Positions 10,107 to 20,400 of a stretch of 64,000 nt of DNA are shown here, piece by piece. This DNA is from Closterium sp. NIES-65 (taxonomy: Eukaryota > Streptophyta > Zygnematophyceae > Desmidiales > Closteriaceae): positions 150,001-214,000 of the forward strand of contig CANXME010002309.1 in assembly GCA_948144175.1 (NCBI GenBank). The letters run 5' to 3'. The translations under genes were made by a program, and so were the position numbers. The notes under the pieces were generated by a model. The model was not told the DNA's origin. It did not search any database and saw only the letters and a list, made by a program, of their open reading frames with translations. Every line of letters begins with the position of its first letter. Position 1 is the stretch's first letter.

Positions 10107-13100
10107 TAGTGGCGGCGGTGGAGGCGGAGGTGGCGGCGGAGGTGGTAGCGGAGGAGGCGGTGGGAGCGGTGGGAGCGACGGTCCTGGTGGGGGAGGTGGC
10201 GGTGGCGACGGGGGTGGCGGTGGAGGCGGGGGTGGCGGTGGAGGAGGGGGTCGGAGTGGCTCGTCCCAGCGGAGCAGCTCTGGGGGTGGTCAGCGCCAGC
10301 AGCAGCAGCAGCAGCAGCCACAGCAGCAGCCGCAGCAGCAGCAGCGCTCTCGCACCGTCCCCGGCCCTCAGCAGCTCCGTGAGTGGTACTTGCAGCGTCA
10401 GCGCGGTGGTGCGCTTGGTCCCTGCCCCTACGTTCTTCGCACTGGTGACCGTGCAGGGGAGAGGTGTGGAGGCGCCCACACAGCCCGTCGCTGCTTTGGC
10501 CGCCTGACCGACGCCTGGCGTCAGCAGTTTCCGGAGGCCGCTGAGATCCCCCGCTGGGGAGAGCTGTCTAGGGCTGGTGTAGCTATTTATGATCTTGATT
10601 TTGATGCTATTCTCTCTGCTATGTATGCTGTGACTGGTAGTGATGAGGATGACTGTTACCGGTGTTTCCCGCCCGACCCGGGCATTGGTACTGCCGCGTC
10701 AGGTACTTGTGCAGCTGCTGCTCTAGGTGCCAGTGCGTCTGTGCTTTCAGGTACTGGTGAGTCCGCCCTCTCAGGTACTGTGTCGGCTTCGGCCTCTCAC
10801 ACCTTCACCCTTGACTCTGGAGCGTCTCGCTCCTTCTTTAGGGACCGCACCACTCTCACGCCGCTGAGTCGGCCGGTTGCGGTGTCCCTGGCGGACCCCT
10901 CTGGGGGGCCTGTCCTGTCTCGCTTCTCCACTGTCCTCCCGTGTCCGGCGGCCCCCTCTGGCACCCTGACTGGTCTCTACCTCCCCTCGTTCTCGACGAA
11001 CTTGGTGAGTGGTGCTGACCTCCAGGATGCAGGTGTCCACCAGTTCACCCCTGCTCGTCAGCGGGTGACCCACTGTACGGAGGCGGATACAGGTCGCCAC
11101 CTGGCTACGTTTACACGTCGGCCGGGATCGAGCCTGTACACACTGACCACTGCTTCTCCTCCAGGTACTGCGTCTGGTAGAGCCCCTTCGTCTGGTCAGG
11201 TGTTTGCTGCAGCGTCCAGGTCTGGTCCTGAGTCTGCCCCTTGTTCGTGTCGTCGTCTGTCTCACGAGACCCTCCTCTGGCACCACCGCCTTGGCCACCC
11301 CTCTCTGCTTCGGCTCAGAGGCATGGCCTCGCGGGTCCTTGTGTCTGGTCTTCCCCGGTCCCTCCCTCCCCTTCCTCCGGGCCCTGGCCCTGCCTGTGTC
11401 CCCTGTGTCGAGGGGCGCCAGCGTGCTGCCCCTCACTCCTCCCAGTTTCCTCCGACAGAGGCCCCGTTGCAGACGCTTCACATGGACGTGTGGGGCCCAG
11501 CCCGCGTCCGTGGACAGGGTCAGGAGCGCTACTTCCTGCTAGTGGTTGACGACTACTCGCGTTACACCACAGTCTTCCCCTTGCGCAGCAAGGGTGAGGT
11601 CACTCAGGTGTTGATCGACTGGATCCGCGCAGCTCGTCTTCAGCTTCGGAGAAGCTTTGGCTCTGACTTCCCTGTCTTGCGTCTGCACTCGGACAGAGGC
11701 GGAGAGTTCTCCTCGGCCCTCCTGAGTACCTACTGTCGTGTGCGAGGCATCCGTCAGACCTTCACGCTTCCGGACTCACCACAGCAGAATGGGATCGCTG
11801 AGCGCCGCATTGGCATGGTCATGGACGTCGCTCGTACGTCCATGATGCATGCGGCTGCTCCCCATTTTCTGTGGCCGTTTGCGGTCAGGTACGCTGCGCA
11901 CCAGATCAACCTCCACCCCAGGGTCTCTCGACCGGAGACCTCCCCAGCTCTGTTGTGGACGGGGAAGGTTGGCGATGCGTCGGCGTTCCGGGTCTGGGGA
12001 TCTCGGGCGTTTGTTCGCGACCTGTCTGCGGACAAGCTGTCCCCTCGTGCTTCTCCCTGCGTCTTCCTCGGGTTCCCCCCCGACGCCCCTGGGTGGCAGT
12101 TTTACCACCCCACCTCTCGACGTGTTCTGTCCTCCCAGGACGTCACGTTCGACGAGTCGGTACCCTACTACCGCCTCTTCCCCTACCGCACTCCGTCCCT
12201 CCCCCCACCCCCCCTCTTCTTGGTACCAGGTCCCCCCCCAGTAGTCCCCCTCCCCCCTCAGGGTCCTGCCCCTTCAGGTGTGTCTCAGGTAGACGCGGTC
12301 GAGCCTGTCGAGGTCCCTGGTGACTCCGGTGCTGCTGCGGGAGCTGAGCCTGGGGGTGCGGAGTCTAGGGGTGCTGAGCCTGGGGGTGCGGAGTCTGGGG
12401 GTGCTGAGCCTGGGGGTGCTGAGCCTGGGGGTACTGTGCCTGGGGGTGCTGTGTCTGGAGGTACTGAGCCTGGGGGTGCTGAGCCGGGAGGTGCCGAGCC
12501 TGGAGGTGCTGTGCCTGGGGGTGCTTCGTCTCACCGGGAGCCGCTCTCTCCACTAGAGCTGCGTGAGTGGTTTGCCCGGCGCTGGAGGCGTGCCGCTGGT
12601 GCTGGTGGTTCTTCGGCTGCGGAGGGCGCTGCTGCCACGCGACCTGGCGGTGCTCGTCCTGTGGGTGCTGGAGCTGCTGGGTCTGAGTGTTCTCCTGGAG
12701 CTGGTCCTGCTGAGGACGTTGGCGCTGAGCCTGCGGTTGGTGGTCCGACTGACGGTGCTCCTGGTGCTGCTGCTGGAGGTTCTGGAGCTTCTGGTGGTTC
12801 TGCTGGAGGTGCTGCTGGAGTGGGTGCTCCTGCCGGGGGTGCTGGTGCTGTTCCTGCTGTTTCTGGCGTCGCCGCGCGGCCCCGACCGTACTTCGTTCCG
12901 CTCCTGCAGCAGGTTCTTGGTCTTACACCTCCTCCTCCTTCCTTAGAGGGTCCGCAGCCTGTCCGGTCACAGCCACAGCTACAGCCTGCCTCCCCTTTGC
13001 CTGCTCCTTCTCCCTACGCTGGTCCGACTGGAGGTCTTACTGAGCGTCGTGAGCCTGCGTCTCGTCCTGCGTCGCCTGTTCGTACTGAGCGCGCTAGTGG

Positions 13101-15132
13101 TCGCGGGTCGCGTCAGCGTCCTCCTCCTGTCCCTGGCACGCACCGGATGTCACTGCGTCCGTCCACTGCTCCTCTGCGTGCCCCTTTGCCTTCTCCTCCT
13201 GCTTCCTCTCTTCCTGCTCTTGCCGACCCGGAGTCGGACTCTCTTCGTGCTGCCAGTCCTACTGTCACGCGTCTCCTTGCTACTGCTGTCACTGACCCTT
13301 CCTTCGAGTCGTCTGCTGCGTCTGCCCTTGTCACTGAGCTTGTCGACTTTGCTGCGCGCTGTCGTCTAGACTACGCTGCTCGTCTTGTCGCTGAGTCTGA
13401 GTCCGCCTGTCCTCCGTCCGTCGGGGGTGAGTGTGCCCTTGGCACGGACGTCCTAGAGGACAGGCAGGAGGAGTTCCAGTGTCTAGCCGCTGCTTCACCT
13501 CGTCTCGCGTCTGTACTGCTAGCCCCTGAGGGAGACCCGGATGCACTAGACATCCCGACTCCGCGTTCTTACGCGGAGGCCGTAGAGGGTCCCTACTCCT
13601 CTCAGTGGCAGGCAGCTATGGATGCAGAGATGGCTTCCTGGAAGTCCACAGGCACCTACGTTGACGCGGTTCCCCCTCCTGGGGCGAACATCGTCAGTGG
13701 CATGTGGATCTTCAGGGTGAAGCGGCCGCCGGGCTCGCCGCCTGTCTTCAAGGCGCGTTACGTGGCTCGTGGCTTCAGTCAGCGGCAGGGAGTTGACTAC
13801 TTTCAGACCTTCTCTCCCACCCCGAAGATGACCACTCTTCGGGTGCTGCTGCACATTGCCGCTCAGCGCGACTACGAGCTTCACTCTCTCGACTTCAGCA
13901 CTGCGTTCCTGCAGGGTAGCCTGCACGAGGAGATCTGGCTGCGCCGTCCGCCTGGCTTCACTGGGACTTTCCCTCCTGGTACCCAGTGGAGCCTCCGACG
14001 GCCAGTCTACGGTCTCCGCCAGGCACCGCGTGAGTGGCACGACACACTGAGGACTACGCTTGCGGCTCTTGGGTTTGCTCCTTCTACTGCTGACCCGTCG
14101 CTGTTTCTTCGCACCGACACTTCCCTGCCGCCGTTCTACATCCTCGTGTACGTCGACGACTTGGTCTTTGCTACAGCGGACACTGCTGGACTCGCCTACG
14201 TGAAGTCCGAGCTGCTGAAGAGACACACGTGCACAGACCTGGGTGAACTGCGCAGCTACCTTGGCTTGCAGATCACTCGGGACAGAGCACGCCGCACCAT
14301 TACCCTGACTCAGTCACACATGGTGCAGCAGGTCCTTCAGCGCTTCGGCTTCACGTACTCCTCGCCTCAGGCCACTCCTCTGCCTACTCGCCACTCACTC
14401 TCAGCTCTGCCTTCGGATGAGTCCGTAGAGTCGAGTGGTCCGTATGCAGAGCTTGTTGGCTGCCTCATGTACCTGATGACCTGCACTCGACCTGACCTTG
14501 CATACCCTCTGAGCATCCTTGCACGCTATGTTGCTCCTGGGAGACACCGACCAGAGCACATGGCTGCAGCGAAGAGGGTATTGCGCTACCTGTGCAGTAC
14601 GTCGGGCATGGGGCTAGTGCTTGGAGGGCGGAGTCCAGTGGTCCTTACTGGGCACGCAGACGCTTCTTGGGCTGACGACCAGGCTACGCAGCGGTCGTCA
14701 CAGGGTTACACCTTCAGCCTTGGTTCCGGCTCTGTCTCGTGGCGGTCTACTCGCTCGTCTTCGGTTCTCGGCTCCAGTTGTGAGGCTGAGATCTACGCCG
14801 GGGCCATGGCTGCACAGGAGCTTCGCTGGCTCACCTACCTGCTGACTGACCTTGGAGAGCTGCCTCGTTCTCCTCCAGTGCTGTACGTAGACAACAAGGC
14901 CATGTTGGCCTTGTGTCGAGAGCAGCGCTTGGAGCACAGAACGAAGCACATTGCTCTCCGCTACTTCCTTGCTCGTGAGCTGCAGCAGCGTGGTCAGTTG
15001 CGACTTGCTTACGTGGCCTCTGAGGCCAACACTGCTGATGTGTTCACCAAGGCACTTGCGCCTTGCGACCATCAGCGCTTTTGTACCCAGCTGGGTCTTG
15101 TACCTGTCTTGCCTCACTTGCTCTCTTCTTGA
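9853..15132 (+). CDS. pol: Copia-1 Pol polyprotein (protease, integrase, reverse transcriptase, RNase H)
   Basis: Open to the TGA at 15130-15132. Codons before about 10030 overlap Gag in another frame and are probably not used. Residue positions count from 9853. Gly-rich and Gln-rich tracts (~60-175); LREWY (~175); variant zinc-binding cluster with ERCGGAHTARRC (~200); aspartic protease FTLDSGASRSFF (~316); pre-integrase HRLGHPSLLRL (~478); integrase with HMDVWGP (~542), LHSDRGGEFSS (~613) and QQNGIAER (~650), the D,D,E triad; a ~460-residue Pro/Gly/Ala/Glu linker with GGAEP-type pentapeptides and a second motif LREWF (~903); reverse transcriptase from KARYVARGFSQ (~1297) to YVDD (~1432); RNase H with GHADASWADD (~1600), SCEAEIYA, YVDNKAML (~1679) and EANTADVFTKAL near the end. 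All key residues are present, so the enzymes may be functional. Confidence 0.95.
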   Translation: MTLAPPSLRGVVPPPCCPLSPLPLRPTSLVLSRSARRLPPVADAALARAKGARERVEPEGGGGGGGGGGGGSGGGGGGGGGSGGSSGGGGGGGGGGGGSGGGGGSGGSDGPGGGGGGGDGGGGGGGGGGGGGGRSGSSQRSSSGGGQRQQQQQQQPQQQPQQQQRSRTVPGPQQLREWYLQRQRGGALGPCPYVLRTGDRAGERCGGAHTARRCFGRLTDAWRQQFPEAAEIPRWGELSRAGVAIYDLDFDAILSAMYAVTGSDEDDCYRCFPPDPGIGTAASGTCAAAALGASASVLSGTGESALSGTVSASASHTFTLDSGASRSFFRDRTTLTPLSRPVAVSLADPSGGPVLSRFSTVLPCPAAPSGTLTGLYLPSFSTNLVSGADLQDAGVHQFTPARQRVTHCTEADTGRHLATFTRRPGSSLYTLTTASPPGTASGRAPSSGQVFAAASRSGPESAPCSCRRLSHETLLWHHRLGHPSLLRLRGMASRVLVSGLPRSLPPLPPGPGPACVPCVEGRQRAAPHSSQFPPTEAPLQTLHMDVWGPARVRGQGQERYFLLVVDDYSRYTTVFPLRSKGEVTQVLIDWIRAARLQLRRSFGSDFPVLRLHSDRGGEFSSALLSTYCRVRGIRQTFTLPDSPQQNGIAERRIGMVMDVARTSMMHAAAPHFLWPFAVRYAAHQINLHPRVSRPETSPALLWTGKVGDASAFRVWGSRAFVRDLSADKLSPRASPCVFLGFPPDAPGWQFYHPTSRRVLSSQDVTFDESVPYYRLFPYRTPSLPPPPLFLVPGPPPVVPLPPQGPAPSGVSQVDAVEPVEVPGDSGAAAGAEPGGAESRGAEPGGAESGGAEPGGAEPGGTVPGGAVSGGTEPGGAEPGGAEPGGAVPGGASSHREPLSPLELREWFARRWRRAAGAGGSSAAEGAAATRPGGARPVGAGAAGSECSPGAGPAEDVGAEPAVGGPTDGAPGAAAGGSGASGGSAGGAAGVGAPAGGAGAVPAVSGVAARPRPYFVPLLQQVLGLTPPPPSLEGPQPVRSQPQLQPASPLPAPSPYAGPTGGLTERREPASRPASPVRTERASGRGSRQRPPPVPGTHRMSLRPSTAPLRAPLPSPPASSLPALADPESDSLRAASPTVTRLLATAVTDPSFESSAASALVTELVDFAARCRLDYAARLVAESESACPPSVGGECALGTDVLEDRQEEFQCLAAASPRLASVLLAPEGDPDALDIPTPRSYAEAVEGPYSSQWQAAMDAEMASWKSTGTYVDAVPPPGANIVSGMWIFRVKRPPGSPPVFKARYVARGFSQRQGVDYFQTFSPTPKMTTLRVLLHIAAQRDYELHSLDFSTAFLQGSLHEEIWLRRPPGFTGTFPPGTQWSLRRPVYGLRQAPREWHDTLRTTLAALGFAPSTADPSLFLRTDTSLPPFYILVYVDDLVFATADTAGLAYVKSELLKRHTCTDLGELRSYLGLQITRDRARRTITLTQSHMVQQVLQRFGFTYSSPQATPLPTRHSLSALPSDESVESSGPYAELVGCLMYLMTCTRPDLAYPLSILARYVAPGRHRPEHMAAAKRVLRYLCSTSGMGLVLGGRSPVVLTGHADASWADDQATQRSSQGYTFSLGSGSVSWRSTRSSSVLGSSCEAEIYAGAMAAQELRWLTYLLTDLGELPRSPPVLYVDNKAMLALCREQRLEHRTKHIALRYFLARELQQRGQLRLAYVASEANTADVFTKALAPCDHQRFCTQLGLVPVLPHLLSS

Positions 15133-15203
15133 CTTTACTTGTACTTTGACATATATATACCTGCTCTTGCTTGTCTAGTTTTATATATATGTCTTTACTC
15201 CTG

Positions 15204-15336
15204 CATGTGAACTGGCCTCTGGCCTTGCTCTTGTGCTCGGACTGTGTGGTGACTTTGTGATCCACCCTGAGCTTGTTTTGCTTTGCTTGACTGGTCTTGT
15301 GACCCCTTGTTCTCCCCCACTTTGCCTATGGGGGTG
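15204..15336 (+). promoter_or_regulatory. Copia-1 3' UTR block with polypurine tract in a small hairpin
   Basis: This ~130-base block (TGCATGTGAACTGGCC ... ATGGGGGTG) recurs before the 3' LTR of Copia-3 and Copia-4, partly in Copia-2, and in reverse complement in the minus non-autonomous element. TGGGGGTG directly precedes the LTR and is the likely plus-strand primer. CCCCCA, nine bases, then TGGGGG can form a 6-bp stem holding that purine run. Confidence 0.7.
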
Positions 15337-15471
15337 TGTCAGATTATTATAGCTGATGCATGTTTGTAGGCTATAGTGGGGTAGCACATATGGGGTACAG
15401 TTTGCTAGGGTTGTATTTGTACCCAACTCTGACTTAGTCAATTCATTTTTTCCTCTGCTCATAGTTTCACA
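15337..15471 (+). repeat. Copia-1 3' LTR
   Basis: 135 bp, identical by eye to 8012-8146 and followed by GAGGT at 15472-15476. Confidence 0.96.
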
Positions 15472-16395
15472 GAGGTAGGCGGCTAAATGCCGCATCGATT
15501 GCAGCTGGCATGGCCAGCCCGTTGTGGATCTGTGAGTGTAGTTTTGTTGCACAAGAAGGACGGGATAACGAGTATGTCAGATAGAGAAGGAAGAGCGGTG
15601 AAAGAGGGATGAGATGCCACCATTTTGTATAGAAACAAAAAGGGGAAAGAGAGAGGAGGGGGATGAGGTGGTAGGCTCAAGGGATCATCTTACGTGGATG
15701 GTGTCGATGCTACCTCCCGAGCATGCAGGTGCCTCATTCAAAGCGCCGCGTAGGAAGGGAAGGTCCGCAGATAACGCCGTCAAGAACTCGCTATCTCGGT
15801 CAGCATCAGGTGTCAACGGCACCACAAAGGGTGCCACTAGCCGGTTGGCAGGGACCAACAGCCTCCAACTCTCTCGAGTCATCACCCTTTCACCCGTCCG
15901 TTGAGCCTGCAGGCATGATCGTGTATAATAGGAATGAGTGGTATATCTACAAGTTGGAAGGTGTACGACCAAGTCAGCTATGTATAAAGTAGGACTCACC
16001 TCAACCATGCACGTGTCGTAGGCTTTATGCTTGCCGAGAACTGGTGCAATGGAGTCCAGGCGCAGACGCATCACCTCACTATTCATGATCTGTACAGTGG
16101 CCGTGCGTCGGTTCGATGCTCTGTAAGGGTTCTTGATGTACTCGATGTGCAGGTGCTCAAACATCTGCGTAGAGTAGTGCTCTGGCAAGCCAGCACGACG
16201 GATCGAGTCAATGTAGTGGCTAATCAGGTGCATCTTGATGAAGCGCCACTTTGACGTCTGTAGAGGAAAGGCTGATTTTAGGGTGAAAATCAACCTGCCA
16301 TACAATGGTGATGGTGGGGGAAAATATGTTTGAGCAGATAGGCATTGGCTAGAATCCCATAGTGGTAGTCTTACGTGTGCAACAACATATTGCAT
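15472..16395 (-). pseudogene. Plavaka/KDZ-like transposase, upstream C-terminal exons
   Basis: Minus-strand exons 16257-16000 (86 codons) and 15906 to 15714 or 15694 are supported. The first has acceptor CTACAG and perfect donor GTGAGT; the second has acceptor CTGCAG and two candidate donors, GTAGCA or GTAAGA. The 86-codon exon carries IKMHLISHYIDSIRRAGLP, FEHLHIEYIKNPYRASNRR and VQIMNSEVMRL, which closely follow the remembered Plavaka-type pattern (K-H-x-HY, then ERLHIDxxKxxYRASNKRD). A further exon beginning near 15504 would continue into 7669-8011 without the copia element. If the GTAGCA donor is used, its phase matches a CAG acceptor at 15505-15507. An AH-ending short exon upstream near 16382 is possible. 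The N-terminal catalytic half is absent before Copia-2 begins at 17146, so this is a relic. Confidence 0.55.
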
Positions 16396-17145
16396 GCACG
16401 CGCTGCATAGTATAGTAACACATGGACATACTCCACGTCCGATTCGCTCGCACCCAGTTTAGGGTCGCTCATTGTAGCGTCGCACACTCCAGAGTCCCTC
16501 AGTCGCTCAGGCTCGCTCTAGGAGAATCAGGAGGTTAAGGCGAATGAGAGAACGGCGATGTCTTGGGCCTAAAACAGCGATAGCGATTTTCTGGCTGCGG
16601 ATGCTGGAGTCACGCTGTATAGATAGGCAATTGTTGCGAGAAGGATCGACAGACGGAGAGCTCAGCTGAGCTGACGTGTCGAATGGATACGAACGCGCGG
16701 GCGCCTTGTGATTTGGCGGCAAGTTTGAACAGACTGTGTCGGTCAATGGACCTGGAGGGGAAGGTTGACCAGCTTGGAGGGAAAAGGAAGGAAGGCGCGA
16801 AAGGTTTGTTTGAGTGCGGTTCAGTGAGATGCTTTATGTTCTACAGACGTCAAACTTGATAATCAAATAAGTATTTCGCTGGAAAAGTATGTGCCAGCTA
16901 CTATGTTAATGGAATTCTGATATAATCACAACTTTACACAAAGAGTGTGACTAGCGAGAGCAGTCAGTCCTGTTGCCAATCTAGCCATGTTCTTGAAGCA
17001 GCTCGTTCGCGAATGCGCCTCAAGATTTTTTCTAGTCTCAAGATATAGGAGCTCCAAACACAAGTATGTGACTTAGGATAAATGACGACATTGATTAGTG
17101 GGGAGAAGGTGCAAGCAAATATATTAAGAGAAACCTATACCCTAT
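16396..17145. other. Region without a supported gene
   Basis: Unique sequence. A minus frame (16507-16746) is Ser/Arg/Leu-rich with no recognised domain. 16840-17145 is AT-rich and could be intron or 5' flank of the transposase relic. Nothing further is supported. Confidence 0.4.
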
Positions 17146-17419
17146 TGTCAAAACAATTGCATATTAGTATCTAGGCTATATTGGGGCTAGCCTTAGGGGG
17201 TACAGAAACATTCTCGACACTCTAGTCTTGCACCCCAGCCTTGATCCAATGACACACAACTTCATGCCTAAGATTCTAAGATGGTATCTAGAGCCTAGAG
17301 GTCTCTAGGACCTAAGATAAGGGCCCACTGTTACCACGTTACCTCACCTGCCTTGCCTGCTGCCTGCGCGCGCCTTAGCTGCACGCGCGCGGCCCCTTTT
17401 TTTTTCCCGCGCGCGCCGC

Positions 17420-20400
17420 TTGAGCAGCCCGCGCAGTCTTCGTTTAGGCCCGTTTTCGGCCCCGCGCGCCACGTCAGCCTATTACCTGTGCGTACCGCCT
17501 GACCCAGGTATAGAGCCTGCTGCTCTAGGTGCTGGTGAGGCTGCTGCCTTAGGTGCTGGTAAGGCTTCTGCTCCAGGTGCTGGTGAGTCTTCTCTCTCTG
17601 GTACTGAGCCTACTGAGGCCTTTTACACCTTCACACTTGACTCACGTGCTTCTCGCTCCTTCTTTCGCGACAGCACCACCCTCACGCCGCTCAGTCGGCC
17701 GGTTGGAGTCTCTCTGGCAGACCCCTCTGGGGGTCCAGTCCGTGCGACCTCCACCACTGTCCTCCCTTGTCTTGCTGTCCCGTCCGGCACACTATCGCGT
17801 CTTTACCTCCCCTCGTTCTCTACGAACTTGGTGGCGGGTTCTACGCTCCAGGACGCGGGTGTTCACCAGTTCACCCCTGCCTACGAGGGTGTGACACACT
17901 GCACGTGTGCTCAGACGGGTCGTCACCTGGCTACCTTCACTCGGCAACCGAGGTCGGGCTTGTACACACTGACCACTGAGTCCCCTCAAGTAGCGGTGTC
18001 TGCGTCTGCGTCAGGTCAGTTGTCCGCCCCTTGCTCGTGTTGCGCCTTGTCGCACCAGACCCTCCTTTGGCACCACCGCCTTGGTCACCCCTCGGTGCAG
18101 CGCCTTCACAGCATGCACCGGTGTGTCCTTGTCTCTGGTCTTCCCAGGGTTCTCCCTCCCCTCCCACCCTCGCCTGCTCTTCCCTGTGTCGAGGGGCGGC
18201 AGCGCGCCGCTCCTCACTCCTCGTTCCCTCCCACAGAGGCTCCTCTGCAGACTGTCCACCTGGACGTGTGAGGCCCAGCCCGCGTCCGTGGACAGGGCCA
18301 CGAGCGGTACTTCATGCTGGTCGTCGACGACTACACGCGTTACACCACGGTCTTCCCCTTGCGCACCAAGGGTGAGGTCCCTGATGTTTTGATCCCTTGG
18401 ATCCGCGCTACTCGTCTCCAGCTCCGCGAGCGGTTCGAGACGGAGTTTCCCGTCCTGCGTCTGCACTCTCACAGAGGTGGGGAGTTTTCGTCCGACCTCT
18501 TGGCAGCCTTCTGTGCGGAGCACAGCATCCGCTAGACGTTCACGCTCCCGGCCTCTCCGCAGCAGAATGGGGTTGCTGAGCGCCGCATTGGCTTAGTCAT
18601 GGAGGTCGCTCGTACCTCCATGATCCATGCGGCTGCCCCCCATTTTCTGTGGCCGTTTGCGGTCCGGTACGCCGTGCATCAGCTCAACCTCTGGCCCCGT
18701 GTCTCCTTGCCGGAGACCTTGCCCACACTGCTGTGGACGGGGAAGGTTGGCGATGCGTCGCGTTTCCGGGTCTGGGGTGCTCGTGCCTTTGTCTGCGATA
18801 CCACCGCGGACAAGCTCTCCGCCCGCGTTGTTCCCTGTGTCTTTCTTGGCTTTGTCCTTGACGCGCCTGGTTGGCAGTTTTACCACCCCACCTCGCGCCG
18901 TGTCTTCCCCTCTCAGGACGTCACGTTTGACGAGTCGGTTCCCTTTTACCATCTCTTCCCCTACTACACTGCCCCTCCCCCCCCCCCCCCACCCCCCCCC
19001 CCCCCCCCCCCCCCTCGCCGCTCTTCCTCGCTCTAGCTGCTCCCAAGGTAGACCCCCTCCCTGCTCCCGGTCCTGCTCCTTCAGGTGTGTCTCAGGTAGA
19101 CCCTCCTCCCTTGCTTGCGCCAGTTGAGGTCACTGGTGACTCAGGTCCTGCTCAGGGTGCTGCTTCTGGGGATGCGGAGCCTGGGGGTGCGGAGACTGGA
19201 GGTGCAGAGCCTGGGCGTGAGGAGTCTGGGGGTGCTGAGCCTGGGGGTACTGAGTCTGGGGGTGCTGCACCTAGGGGCGCTGAGGCGTCTGGTGAGCAGT
19301 CTCCCTGGGGCGACCGTCTCCGTAGTCGCTCCGCTAGTACCTCGCCGCTGCACTCTCGTCGTCGACTCCCTCTCTCCCCACAGCAGCTGCGTGAGTGGTA
19401 CGCTGCCCGTCCGGGTTGCGCTGCTGGAGCTAGGGGCCCTGCTGGGGGAGGCGCTGGAGCTGCTGAGGGTGCTAACTCTGCTACTAGAGTTGTTTCTGCT
19501 GGAGGTTCTGGGGCTGCTGAGGGTGCTGGAGCTAGAGGCTCTGGAGCTGCTACGGGTGCTGGCGCTAGAGGTTGTGGAGCTGCTACGGGTGCTAGCGCTG
19601 AGGTTTCTGAGTCTGCTGTTGTGCGGTCTCCTTGGAGTAGCCGCCTTCGTCTGCGTGTGCCTCTCACCTCACAGTAGCTGCACGACTGGTACGGTCGCCG
19701 TCAGGGTCGCGCTTCTGAAGCTCGGGGCTCTGCCGCTAGAGGTACTGCTGGCCTCACTGGAGCTGGGAGTGGTGCTGGTTCACGAGGTGCTCGTACTGGA
19801 GGTACTGGAGCTACTGGGTCTGGAGGTGCTGAGCCTGAGGGTGTTGCTGCTAGAGGTACTGAGTCTGGGGGTGCTACTGTTGGAGACACTGAGGCTGGAG
19901 TCCCTGGGACTGGAGGTGCCGGTGCTGTTGGTGCTGCTGCTAGTGGAGCTGGTCCTAGAGGAGCTGGCACTGAGGGTTCTGGAGCTGCAGGAGGTCCTGG
20001 AGCTACTGGGGGTAGTGGAGCTGCTGGTGCTGGTGGCACTGCACAGCCGCGCCTATTCTTTGCTCCTCCATCTCCGTCGTCTCAGCCACCGCCTGACTCT
20101 GTGCTTCGCCAGGTTCTTAGTCTCCCTTCGTCTACTGGTCTTCCGTTACAGCCTGGCTCACCACTGCCTACTCCTTCTCCTTACACTAAGCAGACAGGGG
20201 GTCTTACTGAGCATCGTGAGCCAGCGTCGCGTCCTGTCTCGCCTGTTCCTCCTGGTCGTTCCGGTCGTCGTGTTCCTCGTTTGCGTCTGCCGGCTGTCTC
20301 CGGCACCCACCTCGTCGTCCGTCGTCCTTCCTCTCCTCCGCAGCGTGTTCCCCTGCCGTCCCCTCCTGCGTCTTCTCTGCCTACCGTTCCTGAGCCTGAG

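Larger units (their letters stand above)
8012..15471 (+). mobile_element. Copia-1: complete Ty1/copia retrotransposon
   Basis: 7460 bp, bounded by 135-bp LTRs that appear identical by eye and by GAGGT duplications at 8007-8011 and 15472-15476. Order: LTR, initiator-Met-type primer site, GC-rich repeat leader (~8200-9190), gag, protease, integrase, low-complexity linker, reverse transcriptase, RNase H, 3' UTR, polypurine tract, LTR. Integrase before reverse transcriptase defines copia. Identical LTRs indicate a young insertion. The only obvious coding lesion is a +1 frame change between gag and pol in the glycine tract near 10030. It split a resident transposase gene. Confidence 0.97.

Noticed and set aside
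12320..12946. Leu/Val-rich + frame in the Copia-1 linker that looks like a membrane protein
   Set aside because: Alternate frame of the GGAEP repeats; the pol frame through this region is uninterrupted and joins integrase to reverse transcriptase.
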